From the NCBI RefSeq assembly GCF_002155695.1, contig NZ_MUYJ01000011.1:62001-126000 (forward strand): DNA of 64,000 nucleotides, given 5' to 3'. The stretch is from Erythrobacter tepidarius. Its GTDB lineage: Bacteria > Pseudomonadota > Alphaproteobacteria > Sphingomonadales > Sphingomonadaceae. Below the pieces are notes generated by a model. The model was not told the origin of the DNA, did no database searches, and saw nothing but the letters and a program-made list of their open reading frames with translations. Below are positions 9,219 to 19,141 of the stretch, one piece after another (the first letter of the stretch is position 1; every line of letters begins with the position of its first letter). The position numbers and the translations under genes are program-made.

Positions 9219-11363
9219 GTGAACCTATTGCTGATTTCCATCGGGCTGGGATTGCTCGCCGTTGTCTATGGGGTGATCACCGGCAGCCAGGTGCTCGGGG
9301 CGAGCGCCGGCAATGCGAAAATGCAGGAGATTGCCGCAGCGATCCAGGAAGGCGCAAAGGCCTATCTCAACCGCCAGTACACGACCATTGCCATCGTTGG
9401 CCTCGTCGTTGCGGCTGTGGTCGCGGTTGCGCTCGGCGTGATACCGGCGATCGGCTTCGTTACCGGCGCGGTCCTTTCGGGCGTCGCCGGCTATATCGGC
9501 ATGAACATCTCTGTGCGCGCCAATGTCCGCACCGCGCAGGCGGCGAGCACCGGCCTGCAGGCGGGCCTGACCCTGGCCTTCCGCGCGGGCGCGATCACCG
9601 GCCTGCTGGTCGCCGGGCTCGCGCTTCTGGCGATTGCCGTGTTCTTCTATGTGCTGGTCGGCCCGATGGGCCTGAGCCCGTCGGCGCGCACCGTGGTCGA
9701 TGGTCTTGTCGGCCTTGCCTTCGGCGCCTCGCTGATCTCGATCTTCGCGCGCCTTGGCGGCGGCATCTTCACCAAGGCCGCCGATGTCGGCGCTGACCTC
9801 GTCGGCAAGGTCGAAGCGGGCATTCCCGAGGATGATCCGCGCAACCCCGCGGTGATCGCGGACAACGTCGGCGACAACGTGGGCGACTGCGCCGGCATGG
9901 CCGCCGACCTGTTCGAGACCTATGTCGTCACCGTCGGCGCCACCATGGTGCTCACCGCGCTGCTGCTGACCCAGCTCGGCGATCTGCTGCTGCCGCTCAT
10001 GACGCTGCCTTTGCTGATTGGCGGCGCGTGCATCGTCACCTCGATCCTCGGCACATTTTTTGTCCGTCTCGGAGGCGGCACCAATGTGATGGGCGCGATG
10101 TACAAGGGGTTCATCGTCACCGCCGTTACCTCAATCCCGCTGATCTGGTTCGTGACGCAGTTCGCGCTGGGTTCGGTCGGCATGGACATGAACACCATCA
10201 TCAACCCGGATCAGGGCATGGTGGAATTCAACGGCCGCGAGTTGTTCTACTGCGCGCTGCTGGGTTTGGTGATCACCGGTCTGATCATCTGGATCACCGA
10301 ATATTACACCGGCACGGGTTATCGTCCGGTGCGCTCGATCGCCAAGGCCTCGGAAACCGGCCACGGCACAAATGTGATCCAGGGCCTTGCCATCAGCCTC
10401 GAATCCACCGCGCTGCCGACCATCGTGATCGCGGGCGGCATCATCATCGCCTTCCAGCTCGCCGGTCTGATGGGTATCGCCTATGCGGCCACCGCGATGC
10501 TGGCGTTGGCGGGGATGGTCGTGGCGCTCGACGCCTATGGCCCGGTCACCGACAACGCCGGCGGGATTGCCGAGATGTCGGGGCTGGAAGACAGCGTGCG
10601 CGAGAAGACCGACCTGCTCGACGCGGTGGGCAACACCACCAAGGCGGTGACCAAGGGCTACGCGATCGGTTCGGCGGGCCTCGGTGCGCTGGTGCTGTTC
10701 GCCGCCTACACCACCGATCTGCGGGCGTTCTTCCCGGCCTTCCTCGACGGCGATCCCGGCAATGGGGAAATCTCGTTCAGCCTGGAAAACCCCTATGTCA
10801 TCGTCGGCCTGTTCCTCGGCGCGCTGCTGCCCTACCTGTTCGGGGCGATGGGCATGACCGCGGTGGGCCGTGCGGCGGGCGACGTGGTGGTCGACGTGCG
10901 CGAGCAGTTCGCCAATGATCCGGGCATCATGGCCGGCACCAGCAAGCCGAACTACGCCAAGACCGTCGACCTCGTCACCAAGGCGGCGATCAGGGAGATG
11001 ATCATCCCCTCGCTGCTGCCGGTGTTGACCCCGGTCGTGGTCTACTTCGTGATCACCCTGATCGCGGGGCAGGACAATGGCTTTGCCGCGCTGGGCGCGC
11101 TGCTGCTGGGCGTGATCGTCGGCGGGCTGTTCGTGGCGCTCTCGATGACCGCCGGAGGCGGCGCGTGGGACAACGCCAAGAAGTATATCGAGGACGGCAA
11201 TCACGGCGGCAAGGGCAGTGAAGCCCACAAGGCCGCGGTGACAGGGGACACCGTCGGCGATCCCTACAAGGACACCGCTGGCCCGGCCGTCAACCCGATG
11301 ATCAAGATCACCAACATCGTCGCGCTGCTGCTGCTGGCGGCGCTGGCGCACAGCGCGGCGTAA
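9219..11363 (+). CDS. hppA: K+-independent proton-translocating membrane pyrophosphatase
   Basis: A 714-residue integral membrane pump with about 16 transmembrane helices that couples PPi hydrolysis to proton export. The cytoplasmic catalytic motifs are complete: [39 protein letters not shown], and near the C-terminus [27 protein letters not shown]. The subtype residues are readable: [10 protein letters not shown] at about 471-480 puts Lys475 and Thr478 where K+-dependent enzymes have two small residues, so it is the K+-independent H+ type (established family rule). The start is GTG after GAGAGGGG at 9203-9210. It stands alone, with a terminator just downstream. It recovers energy from PPi made in biosynthesis. 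Confidence 0.96.
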   Translation: MNLLLISIGLGLLAVVYGVITGSQVLGASAGNAKMQEIAAAIQEGAKAYLNRQYTTIAIVGLVVAAVVAVALGVIPAIGFVTGAVLSGVAGYIGMNISVRANVRTAQAASTGLQAGLTLAFRAGAITGLLVAGLALLAIAVFFYVLVGPMGLSPSARTVVDGLVGLAFGASLISIFARLGGGIFTKAADVGADLVGKVEAGIPEDDPRNPAVIADNVGDNVGDCAGMAADLFETYVVTVGATMVLTALLLTQLGDLLLPLMTLPLLIGGACIVTSILGTFFVRLGGGTNVMGAMYKGFIVTAVTSIPLIWFVTQFALGSVGMDMNTIINPDQGMVEFNGRELFYCALLGLVITGLIIWITEYYTGTGYRPVRSIAKASETGHGTNVIQGLAISLESTALPTIVIAGGIIIAFQLAGLMGIAYAATAMLALAGMVVALDAYGPVTDNAGGIAEMSGLEDSVREKTDLLDAVGNTTKAVTKGYAIGSAGLGALVLFAAYTTDLRAFFPAFLDGDPGNGEISFSLENPYVIVGLFLGALLPYLFGAMGMTAVGRAAGDVVVDVREQFANDPGIMAGTSKPNYAKTVDLVTKAAIREMIIPSLLPVLTPVVVYFVITLIAGQDNGFAALGALLLGVIVGGLFVALSMTAGGGAWDNAKKYIEDGNHGGKGSEAHKAAVTGDTVGDPYKDTAGPAVNPMIKITNIVALLLLAALAHSAA

Positions 11364-11389
11364 GCCACCGCCGATGGTGTAAACCTTCA

Positions 11390-11418
11390 CCCCGCCGGAG
11401 CGATTCCGGCGGGGTTTA
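11390..11418 (+). terminator. Rho-independent terminator of hppA
   Basis: A perfect 10-bp inverted repeat, CCCCGCCGGA (11390-11399) and TCCGGCGGGG (11405-11414), with a 5-nt loop, then TTTATCTTTG. It lies 26 bp after the hppA stop codon. The T-run is short but the GC stem is strong. Confidence 0.8.
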
Positions 11419-11542
11419 TCTTTGCTGCTTTGCTTGTCCCCCCATCGGACAGGCCCGCAGGCCGCTGAGGCTTTCTTAATCGCTGTGTGGCATAGCGCCC
11501 GCGAAACGCGCGGTTCGGTGCGGCAAGGCAGGGTTAACGGCA

Positions 11543-12703
11543 ATGGACATGGCAGGCGCGGACAGGTTTCGCAACCGCAGCGCGTCTGCCGCGCCCGGCA
11601 CGCAATCCGGCATCGTCCGCCTGCTCTCGCTCACCGACCTCACCGAACCCGCCTTCATCGCCGCCTGGGAGCAGCTGGTAAAGCGCGCGGCCGAGCCCAA
11701 TCCCTTCTTCGAACCGTGGTTTCTCGTCCCCTCGCTGCGGCATCGCGGCGCGGCTGGCCCGGTGACCGTCAAGGCCTGGTTCCACGCCGGACGCCTTGCC
11801 GGACTGCTGCCGATCGTCCGCAGCGCGCGTTACTATAGTCATGTCGTCACCCATGCGACCGTCTGGCTCCATGCCAATGCCTTCTGCGGCGTCCCGCTGG
11901 TGGCGGCCGGACTGGAGCAGGAGTTCTGGCGCGCTCTGCTCGCCCATTTCGACCGCACGGCCCGTCGCGCGCTGTTCCTGCACCTGCCGCTGCTGCCCGC
12001 CGATGGCCCGGTAAACGCCGCGCTCGAACGCGTGCTTGTCGGCGGAGCGCGCGCCTATTACCGCGTGGCCGAGGAAAACCGCGCCCTGCTTGGCGGTGAG
12101 GCGACGGCCGCCGAATATCTCGCAGCATCGCTGAGCGCCAAGAAGCGCAAGGAACTGCGCCGCCAGCACAATCGCCTTGCCGAAGAAGGCACGCTTGTCT
12201 TCGAGCGGCTGGAGGGCGCGGCCGGGCTGGCCGACTGGACAGCAGAATTTCTGGCGCTCGAGGCGGCCGGGTGGAAGGGCAAGGCCGGCTCGGCGCTGGC
12301 CTGCGCGCCCGAAACCACCGCGCTGTTCACGCAGTCGCTTGCGGGTGCGGCCGCGGCCGGACGGCTCGAGCGGCTGGCGCTGCGGCTCGACGGGCGGGCG
12401 ATTGCGATGCTGGTCAATTTCATCACCCCGCCCGGCGCCTACAGCTTCAAGACCGCCTTCGACGAGGCCTATGCGCGCTTCTCGCCGGGGATGCTGCTGC
12501 AACTGGAAAACCTCGCGCTGCTCGAACGCCCCGATGTGCAGTGGGCCGACAGCTGCGCGATCGAGGGCCACCCGATGATCGAACGCCTGTGGCGCGCAAG
12601 GCGCCGCATGGTCAGCTGCAACATTGCCATCGGGGGTGCGGCGCGGCGCGCGCTGTTCCACCTGCTGATGGCCTATGAAACCCGCCCGAGGAAGTCCGCA
12701 TGA
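11543..12703 (+). CDS. BioF2-like / CelD-type GNAT acetyltransferase
   Basis: A 386-residue protein with the double-GNAT architecture of the CelD/BcsL (Acetyltransf_6) group: an N-terminal half with ANPFFEPWFLVPSLR-type sequence, a middle LSAKKRKELRRQHNRLAEEG, and the conserved C-terminal YSFKTAFDEAYARFSPGMLL. Relatives are often linked to polysaccharide modification or to FemAB-like acyl/aminoacyl transfer, but the substrate here is unknown. The ATG at 11543 is 125 bp after the hppA terminator. It overlaps the next gene by 4 bp, making a two-gene unit with a JmjC-like cupin protein. Confidence 0.78.
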   Translation: MDMAGADRFRNRSASAAPGTQSGIVRLLSLTDLTEPAFIAAWEQLVKRAAEPNPFFEPWFLVPSLRHRGAAGPVTVKAWFHAGRLAGLLPIVRSARYYSHVVTHATVWLHANAFCGVPLVAAGLEQEFWRALLAHFDRTARRALFLHLPLLPADGPVNAALERVLVGGARAYYRVAEENRALLGGEATAAEYLAASLSAKKRKELRRQHNRLAEEGTLVFERLEGAAGLADWTAEFLALEAAGWKGKAGSALACAPETTALFTQSLAGAAAAGRLERLALRLDGRAIAMLVNFITPPGAYSFKTAFDEAYARFSPGMLLQLENLALLERPDVQWADSCAIEGHPMIERLWRARRRMVSCNIAIGGAARRALFHLLMAYETRPRKSA

Positions 12704-13578
12704 ACGCTCCGACCCCTTTCACCGACGCGCGGCCCGCGAGCGTGTTCGGCCCGTCTGCCCGCGCCCGCTTTGCCGCACATTATCCCGAGCGCCCGCATAT
12801 CCTGACGCACAGTCTTACCAGCCATCCGCTGCTGGAAATCGAAGCGCTGGCGCAGCTCGCCGAGAAGCTCCCGATCGCATCGGTCGAATACAACCGCGGC
12901 GATCTGCCGATCGGGGTGGACGGCAAGCCGGGTTCCAACGGCCTTACCATCGCCGAAACCATCCGCCGCATCGCCGAAGCGCAGAGCTGGGCAGTGCTCA
13001 AGAACATCGAACAGGTGCCGGCTTACGAAGACCTGCTGCTGGGCCTGCTGGAGGAAATCCGCCCTGAAATCGAAGCTGCCACGGGCGCGATGCTGACACC
13101 ACAGGGCTTCGTCTTCGTCTCCAGCCCCAATTCGGTCACGCCCTATCACTTTGATCCTGAACACAATATCCTGCTCCAGATCAGAGGAAGCAAGGTGATG
13201 ACCCAGTTTCCGGCGGGCGATACCCGCTTCGTGCCGGACGAGGCCCACGAAATCTACCATTCGGGCGGCCCGCGCGAATTGAAGTGGGATGACGGCTTCC
13301 TCGCCCATGGCACTGAATTCCCGATCGGCCCAGGCGAGGCGCTGTTCGTGCCGGTGATGGCGCCACACTTCGTAAAGAACGGCCCGGCGCCCTCGGTCTC
13401 GCTGTCGATCACCTGGCGCAGCGCGTGGAGCTACCGCGAAAGCGACGCGCGCGTGTTCAATGCGATGCTGCGCCGACGCGGGCTGTCCCCCAAGGCTCCG
13501 GGGCGCTGGCCGCGTCAGAACTATGCCAAGGCCTATGCCTTGCGTATCATGCGCCGTCTCGGCTTGACGGGTTCCTAA
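12700..13578 (+). CDS. Cupin-like (JmjC/cupin_8-type) protein
   Basis: A 292-residue protein with a double-stranded beta-helix core. A facial triad can be read: His150 and Asp152 in PYHFDPEHN and His223 in MAPHFVKNG, the HxD...H pattern of Fe(II)/2-oxoglutarate oxygenases, followed by SLSITWRSAWS. Some relatives are annotated as transcriptional regulators, but no DNA-binding domain is visible here. It is coupled by ATGA to the preceding acetyltransferase, so the two may modify the same molecule. A hydroxylase role is inference from the triad. Confidence 0.72.
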   Translation: MNAPTPFTDARPASVFGPSARARFAAHYPERPHILTHSLTSHPLLEIEALAQLAEKLPIASVEYNRGDLPIGVDGKPGSNGLTIAETIRRIAEAQSWAVLKNIEQVPAYEDLLLGLLEEIRPEIEAATGAMLTPQGFVFVSSPNSVTPYHFDPEHNILLQIRGSKVMTQFPAGDTRFVPDEAHEIYHSGGPRELKWDDGFLAHGTEFPIGPGEALFVPVMAPHFVKNGPAPSVSLSITWRSAWSYRESDARVFNAMLRRRGLSPKAPGRWPRQNYAKAYALRIMRRLGLTGS

Positions 13579-13600
13579 GCCGAACGCATGGCCTTGCGCC

Positions 13601-14527
13601 ATGACTGATACGACCGACCCTGAAGAGCTCCTCACCAGCCTGATCCGCCTTTTGACCGTCGAAAAGCGTGCCGCCGACGTTTACGCCGGGCCACCCCAGG
13701 CCGACGGAGTCGGGCGCGTGTTCGGCGGGCAGGTGCTGGCCCAGGCGCTCCAGGCGGCGCAAGCCTCGGTCACCGACGGCAAGCGCGCCCATTCACTGCA
13801 CGCCTATTTCCTGCGCGGCGGGCGCGAGGGGGCGCCGATCGAATATCGCATCGCGCGCGATTTCGACGGACGCAGCTTCGCCAACCGCCGGGTGGTCGCC
13901 AGCCAGGAGGATGAGCACGGAATGCCGGTGCCGATCCTCAACCTCACCGCCAGTTTCCAGAGGCCCGAGGAGGGCCTTGAGCACAATGATGCGCCGATGC
14001 CCGATGTGCCCCACCCCGATGATCTGCGCCCGGATATGGAGCAGCGCCGCGCGCTCGTCGAAGCCTGGGGTGACCGTCTCGGCGAAAGCCAGCGCCGCCT
14101 GATGCTGCGCCCGCGCCCGATCGAGATGCGCACCTGCGATGCGCTCCACTGGATGAGCCGCGAGCCGCGCCCGCCTCGCGCGCATACGTGGTTCCGGGTC
14201 TGTGCGCCGATCACGGGCGCGGACGACACGCCCGAACTCCACCGCGCGATCATCACCTATGCCAGCGACTACACCTTGCTCGGCACCAGCGCCCTGCCGC
14301 ACGGCCTGAGCTGGATGCGCGGCGAGCTGGTCGGCGCGAGCCTCGATCACGCGATCTGGTTCCACCGCGATGCGCGCGCGGACGAATGGCTGCTTTATGC
14401 CACCGACGCGCCGTGGAGCGGCGGCGGGCGGGGGTTCAACCGCGGGCGGATATTCAATCAGGCGGGCGAGCTGGTCGCGAGCGTCGCGCAGGAAGGGATG
14501 ATGCGAAAAAGGCTTGCCCGGCCCTAA
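13601..14527 (+). CDS. tesB: Acyl-CoA thioesterase II
   Basis: A 308-residue double-hotdog thioesterase, which hydrolyses acyl-CoA to free acid and CoA. The first hotdog shows the GRVFGGQVLAQALQAA helix and the HSLHAYFLRGG strand. The second has the catalytic aspartate in TYASDYTLLG and the conserved Gln in VASVAQEGMMR, matching the Asp/Gln/Thr site of E. coli TesB. It starts 22 bp after the cupin gene and converges on the usp gene. Confidence 0.93.
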   Translation: MTDTTDPEELLTSLIRLLTVEKRAADVYAGPPQADGVGRVFGGQVLAQALQAAQASVTDGKRAHSLHAYFLRGGREGAPIEYRIARDFDGRSFANRRVVASQEDEHGMPVPILNLTASFQRPEEGLEHNDAPMPDVPHPDDLRPDMEQRRALVEAWGDRLGESQRRLMLRPRPIEMRTCDALHWMSREPRPPRAHTWFRVCAPITGADDTPELHRAIITYASDYTLLGTSALPHGLSWMRGELVGASLDHAIWFHRDARADEWLLYATDAPWSGGGRGFNRGRIFNQAGELVASVAQEGMMRKRLARP

Positions 14528-14555
14528 CCCGCCCGGCGCCCGAGCGCGCGAGCGA

Positions 14556-15371
14556 CTAATGCGCCAGAAGAATGGGCATGGCCGGCTTGGTCAGCATCTT
14601 GCGGGTCACTCCGCCGAGCAGCAGTTCCGCCAGCCGCGAATGGCCATAGGCGCCCATCACCATCAGCCCGCATTCGCGCATCCGTGCCGCAGAGAGCAGC
14701 GCGTCGGCGACACCGGCCGCGCTCTTGGGCACCTCGACCACTTCGCAGGCGATCCCGTGGCGGCTGAGATATTGCGCCCCTTCGAGCGAAGGAAAGTCGA
14801 AACGCGGCTTATCCTTTTCCTCGGCCACGCTCACCAGCCATACCTTGCGCGATGCCGCCAGCAGCGGCACCGCCGCGCGCAGGGCATGGGCGGCCTCGGA
14901 CGAGCCGTTCCAAGCCACCATCACCGGCGCGCTGACATCGTAACGGGCGGTGTCCTGCGGCACCACCAGCACCGGCACCGGGGCGCGCAGCGCCAGATCG
15001 CCGGCCAAGGCCGACGGCCCGCGTCCGCCCGATCCGGAATCCGATGGGCCAACGATCACCAGATCGGCCAGCGGAGAATGTTCCAGCAGACGATCGGGCG
15101 CGATCCCGTAGACGAAGCGCCAGTCCCAGGCGACATCCTCGCCCGCCAGCCGCGCTTCGGTTTCGGCGCGCAGCTTTTCGGCGTTCTCCTTGATCACCGG
15201 CATCGCGGCGGCAATCGCCGAGCCATAGAAGTCGCCGGGGGCGAAGACTTCGTAGCTGATCGCCTGCAGGCAGGTGATGTGGCCATTGGTCGCCCGGGCA
15301 ATGTCCAGCGCCACTTGCAGCCGCGCGATCATCGCCGCGTCGTGATCGATGTGCAGCAGGATCGATTTCAT
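14556..15371 (-). CDS. Universal stress protein, tandem Usp domains
   Basis: A 271-residue protein with two Usp domains. The first (about residues 1-140) begins KSILLHIDHDAAM and ends APVPVLVVPQ, with GPSDSGSGGRG where the ATP loop would be. The second (about 145-271) has APVMVAWNGSSEAAHAL and ends in GAYGHSRLAELLLGG, close to the G-2x-G-9x-G(S/T) ATP-binding motif. Tandem Usp proteins are often induced by low oxygen. A palindrome resembling an FNR/FixK site lies 54-67 bp upstream of the start codon, supporting oxygen-linked control. Confidence 0.88.
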   Translation of the reverse strand: MKSILLHIDHDAAMIARLQVALDIARATNGHITCLQAISYEVFAPGDFYGSAIAAAMPVIKENAEKLRAETEARLAGEDVAWDWRFVYGIAPDRLLEHSPLADLVIVGPSDSGSGGRGPSALAGDLALRAPVPVLVVPQDTARYDVSAPVMVAWNGSSEAAHALRAAVPLLAASRKVWLVSVAEEKDKPRFDFPSLEGAQYLSRHGIACEVVEVPKSAAGVADALLSAARMRECGLMVMGAYGHSRLAELLLGGVTRKMLTKPAMPILLAH

Positions 15372-15424
15372 AACTGTTCTCCTACAGATGAGACCGAAGA
15401 TGGCCAGGGAATGTTACGCCCGCC

Positions 15425-15438
15425 TTGACCCAGATCAA
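15425..15438. promoter_or_regulatory. FNR/FixK-like operator
   Basis: TTGACCCAGATCAA matches the FNR/FixK/CRP-family consensus TTGAT-N4-ATCAA at nine of ten fixed positions. It sits in the 133-bp divergent gap between the usp gene (start codon 54 bp away) and the carotenoid oxygenase gene (start codon 67 bp away). The spacing to usp would suit an activator site near -40 if the leader is short. The regulator gene is not in the window. Confidence 0.6.
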
Positions 15439-15504
15439 TTTTCGCGCCGCGGCTTGCACGGCACGCCTTGCCGGTTCATTTTCCTGTCTCATGGGAGAGC
15501 AAGC

Positions 15505-17001
15505 ATGCAGATCACGCGCCATCCGCCAATAAAGACCAGCCTCGAGCCGTCGAACCACCCCTATCTCACGGGTCCCTGGACGCCGCTGCACGAGGAAGTC
15601 GACGTTGCCGAACTGCCGGTGCTCGAAGGCGCGATTCCCCCCGACATCGACGGCATCTACCTGCGCAACACCGAAAACCAGGTGCATCAGCCCTTGGGCC
15701 GCCACCACCCCTTCGATGGCGATGCGATGATCCATCAGGTCAATATTTCCGGCGGCAAGGCAAGTTACCGCAACCGCTTCGTGCGCACCCATTGCTTCGA
15801 GGCCGAGCAGATCGCAGGCCAATCGCTGTGGGGCGGGCTGATGGATCCGTGGGGCACCTCGAAACGTCCCGGCTTCGGCGCGCATGGAGGCCTCAAGGAC
15901 ACCGGATCGACCGACATCATCGTCCATGCCGGGATCGCCTATGCGACGCTCTACCAATGCGGCGAGGCGTGGATGCTTGATCCGGTGACACTCGCGAACC
16001 TTGGCAAGGCTCCATGGGTGCCGCTCGATGGCATCTCGGCCCATCCCAAGGTGGATGAGGAGACCGGCGAGCTGATGTTCTTCAACTACGCGAAATATCC
16101 GCCTTTCATGCATTACGGCGTGGTCAACCGCGAAGGGCGGCTGGTGCACTACGTCCCCGTCCCGCTACCGGGGCCGCGCCTGCCGCACGATATGGCAATC
16201 ACCAAGAACTGGTCGATCCTCAATGACATGCCGCTGTTCTGGGACGAGGCGCTGCTCACCCGCAATATCCACGCCGCACGCCTGCATCCGGACCTGCCGA
16301 CCCGCTTCGCGCTGATCCCGCGCCACGGCGGCACGGCGGATATCCGCTGGTTCGAGGCGGCGCCAACCTATGTGCTGCACTGGACCAATGCGTGGGAAGA
16401 AGGCGACGAGGTGATCCTCGAAGGCTACCATCAGGCCAAGCCCATGCCCGATCCGCTCGAGGAGATGGGTCGATACAGCCACATGATGGCCTACGTCGAC
16501 GAACATTCCTTCCAGAGCCGCCTGCACCGCTGGCGCTTCAACTTGCGCACCGGCGAGACCCGCGAGGAGCGGCTGAGCGAGCGCATCGTCGAGTTCGGCA
16601 TGATCAATCCAAAGTTCGCTATGCGCAAGAGCCGCTATGTCTGGTCCACCACCACGCGGCCCGGCTGGTTCCTGTTCAACGGCTATGTCCGCCACGATAC
16701 CCAGACCGGCGAGGAACAGGTCTATCGCCTGCCGGAAGGCGTCTATGCCAGCGAAAGCCCGATGATCCCGCGGAAAGGCGCCAGCATGGAAGACGACGGC
16801 TATCTCGTGACCTTCCTCATCGACGAGAATAGCGGCACGTCCGAATGCGCCATCCTTGATGCCAGCGATGTCACCAAGGGTCCGATCTGCCGCCTCGCGC
16901 TGCCGCACAAGATCTGTTCGGGGACGCATTCGGTGTGGGTCGAACATGATCAGCTGCGCAAGGATGCTGCCTTTCACGCAAGCCGGTTCGCGGTTGCCTG
17001 A
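15505..17001 (+). CDS. Carotenoid oxygenase family protein
   Basis: A 498-residue member of the carotenoid/stilbene cleavage dioxygenase family, which uses Fe(II) held by four histidines in a seven-bladed beta propeller. All four are readable: His180 (SAHPK), His228 (LPHDMAIT), His292 (VLHWTNAW) and His475 (SGTHSVWV). The N-terminus has PDIDGIYLRNTENQ and HHPFDGDAMIHQ, as in the family. The start follows GGGAGAGC at 15493-15500. The cleaved substrate could be an apocarotenoid or a stilbene-like phenylpropanoid (sphingomonads have both). The shared upstream region with usp contains an FNR-like box. Confidence 0.92.
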   Translation: MQITRHPPIKTSLEPSNHPYLTGPWTPLHEEVDVAELPVLEGAIPPDIDGIYLRNTENQVHQPLGRHHPFDGDAMIHQVNISGGKASYRNRFVRTHCFEAEQIAGQSLWGGLMDPWGTSKRPGFGAHGGLKDTGSTDIIVHAGIAYATLYQCGEAWMLDPVTLANLGKAPWVPLDGISAHPKVDEETGELMFFNYAKYPPFMHYGVVNREGRLVHYVPVPLPGPRLPHDMAITKNWSILNDMPLFWDEALLTRNIHAARLHPDLPTRFALIPRHGGTADIRWFEAAPTYVLHWTNAWEEGDEVILEGYHQAKPMPDPLEEMGRYSHMMAYVDEHSFQSRLHRWRFNLRTGETREERLSERIVEFGMINPKFAMRKSRYVWSTTTRPGWFLFNGYVRHDTQTGEEQVYRLPEGVYASESPMIPRKGASMEDDGYLVTFLIDENSGTSECAILDASDVTKGPICRLALPHKICSGTHSVWVEHDQLRKDAAFHASRFAVA

Positions 17002-17130
17002 CTCAGCCTGCCGCCAGCCGGAGGCATGACATCGGTCGAAGCGCCTCGCGCGCTCGTCGCCCGCACGCTTGTGCAGGCATGGCTGCCGTCCTAGCGGCTG
17101 GCGAGAATTCCGATCCCCGGGGGAGCACCA

Positions 17131-18951
17131 ATGAATCTTCGCCTTGTCCTCGCCGCGTCGAGCGCGCTGCTGCTTGTCGCTACCCCTGCGCTGGCTGGAA
17201 GCGCGCCGCCAGATGCCGCAGCCGCCCCGATCGCCCAGAGCGAGCACGACAAGCTCTTCGCGCTGTTCGACGATGCCGACGCGCGCGAACTGGCGCTCAA
17301 TCCGCTCAACCGCCTGTTCCGCGGCGACGACACGAACGCCCGGCGGCTCGGCGACTTCCTGACCGACTCTGCCTTCCTCGCCGCGCGCACCGACACCCAG
17401 CTCAATCTCGCGCTGCTCGCCCAGATCGATCGGAGCAAGCTTTCGCCCACCGATCAGCTTGCCTATGACGTGTTCAAATATACCGAGCAACAGAAGCTCA
17501 AGGGTGCGAGCGACGATATCCGTGCGCTGACCGAGGTGCGCCCGCTCAACCACTTCTTCGGGCTGCACACCTTCTATCCGACCTTTGCCAGCGGCAAGGG
17601 CGTGGCGCCCTTCAAGACCCTTGCCAATTACGAGGACAATCTGGCGCGCCACGACGACTATATCGCCTTCATCGACCGGGCGATCGCCAAGTTCCGCGAA
17701 GGCATGGCCAGCGGCGTGGTCGAGACCAAGCTCACGGTCGGGATCATGATCACCCAGCTCGATACCCAGCTGGCGATCCCGCTGGCGGATTCGCAATACA
17801 TGGCGCCGACCAAGGCATACCCCGAAGGCATCAGCGAACCCGACAAGGCGCGCCTGACCGCCGCCTACGAGGCCAAGACCCGCGAGCTCTATGCCGCCAA
17901 CACACGTCTGCGGGACTTTCTCAAGAACGAATATCTTCCCGCTGCGCGCGACAGCATCGGCCTTTCCCAAATGAAGGGCGGCGCCCGGCTCTATGCCCAG
18001 CTGGTCGAGGAATCGACCACCCTGCCGCTCGATCCCGAAACCATCCACCAGCTTGGCCTGTCCGAGGTGGCGCGGATCAAGGCGGAGCTGGAAAAGGTCA
18101 GAAAGGAAGTGAAGTTCAAGGGCACGCTGGCCGAGTTCTTCGACTATGTCCGCACCGATCCCAGGTTCCAGCCCAAGACCCGCGAGGCGCTGACGCAGGA
18201 CTATTACCGGATCGGCCGTGCGGTCGATGCCAGGATCGGCGAGCTGTTTTCGCTGATCCCCAAGTCGCCGCTCGAAATCCGGCCCTATGATCCTTCGACC
18301 GAACAGTTCGAGGCGGGCGGCTCCTACCAGGCGGGCTCGCCCGACGGGTCGCGCCAGGGGGTGTTTTACTTCAACGCCTATGACCTGCCGAGCCGCCTGA
18401 CGCCGGGCAACGTCACACTTTATCTGCACGAAGGCGCGCCGGGGCACCACTTCCAGATCAGTCTGGCACAGGAAAACGAGGCCCTGCCCGCTTTCATGCG
18501 CTTCGGCGGCACCACCGCCTTTGTCGAAGGCTGGGCGCTCTATGCCGAGACGCTTGGCAACGAAATGGGCTTCTACAAGGATCCGTGGAACCGCTACGGC
18601 ACCTTGCAGGACGAGCAGCTGCGCGCCATGCGGCTGGTGGTCGATACCGGCATCCACGCCAAGGGCTGGACGCGCGATCAGGCGATTGACTTCATGATGG
18701 AGAATTCGGGCATGACCCGCACCGAGGTGGTGGCCGAGGTCGATCGCTACATCGCCATTCCTAGCCAGGCGCTGGCCTACAAGATCGGCGCGCTCAAGAT
18801 CCAAGAACTGCGCAAGCGGGCCGAGACCAGACTTGGTCGGCGGTTCGATATCAAGGCCTTTCACGAACAGGTGCTGAGCACCGGCGGCTTGCCGCTGACG
18901 ATCCTCGAAGAAAAGATCGACCGCTGGATCGCCAGCCAAGCGGCGCGCTGA
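17131..18951 (+). CDS. DUF885 family (putative secreted metallopeptidase)
   Basis: A 606-residue protein with an N-terminal signal peptide (LVLAASSALLLVATPALA, cleavage near residue 22). It belongs to DUF885: the zinc-binding-like motif HEGAPGHH lies at residues 433-440 and a downstream EGWALYAE places Glu466 as a likely third ligand, a gluzincin-like arrangement. Family members are thought to be peptidases, mostly without demonstrated substrates. The N-terminal half is helical. The gene has 129 bp of upstream non-coding DNA and a GGGGGAGCACC ribosome site. A periplasmic or envelope location is inferred. Confidence 0.87.
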   Translation: MNLRLVLAASSALLLVATPALAGSAPPDAAAAPIAQSEHDKLFALFDDADARELALNPLNRLFRGDDTNARRLGDFLTDSAFLAARTDTQLNLALLAQIDRSKLSPTDQLAYDVFKYTEQQKLKGASDDIRALTEVRPLNHFFGLHTFYPTFASGKGVAPFKTLANYEDNLARHDDYIAFIDRAIAKFREGMASGVVETKLTVGIMITQLDTQLAIPLADSQYMAPTKAYPEGISEPDKARLTAAYEAKTRELYAANTRLRDFLKNEYLPAARDSIGLSQMKGGARLYAQLVEESTTLPLDPETIHQLGLSEVARIKAELEKVRKEVKFKGTLAEFFDYVRTDPRFQPKTREALTQDYYRIGRAVDARIGELFSLIPKSPLEIRPYDPSTEQFEAGGSYQAGSPDGSRQGVFYFNAYDLPSRLTPGNVTLYLHEGAPGHHFQISLAQENEALPAFMRFGGTTAFVEGWALYAETLGNEMGFYKDPWNRYGTLQDEQLRAMRLVVDTGIHAKGWTRDQAIDFMMENSGMTRTEVVAEVDRYIAIPSQALAYKIGALKIQELRKRAETRLGRRFDIKAFHEQVLSTGGLPLTILEEKIDRWIASQAAR

Positions 18952-19141
18952 TCGCCGCCTGCCGGGCGCCTGCACCAATCAGCTTATCGCATACTGTACT
19001 CCGGTTGCCCGCTCCGGCGGGTGCCGAGGCTTGCGTGTTCATTTGCCAGCAAGGATCGGATGAACACCTCTGCGCGGGCAACACGCCAACAAGGGCCGAA
19101 CCGCAAGGGATCGCCGGCCCGAACACAGGAGCAGTGCCACC

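Noticed and set aside
16165..18978. A very long open frame (about 937 codons) on the minus strand
   Set aside because: It lies opposite the carotenoid oxygenase and DUF885 genes, which have clear motifs. Its translation is low-complexity Arg/Gly/His/Asp-rich, as expected for the antisense of GC-rich codons.
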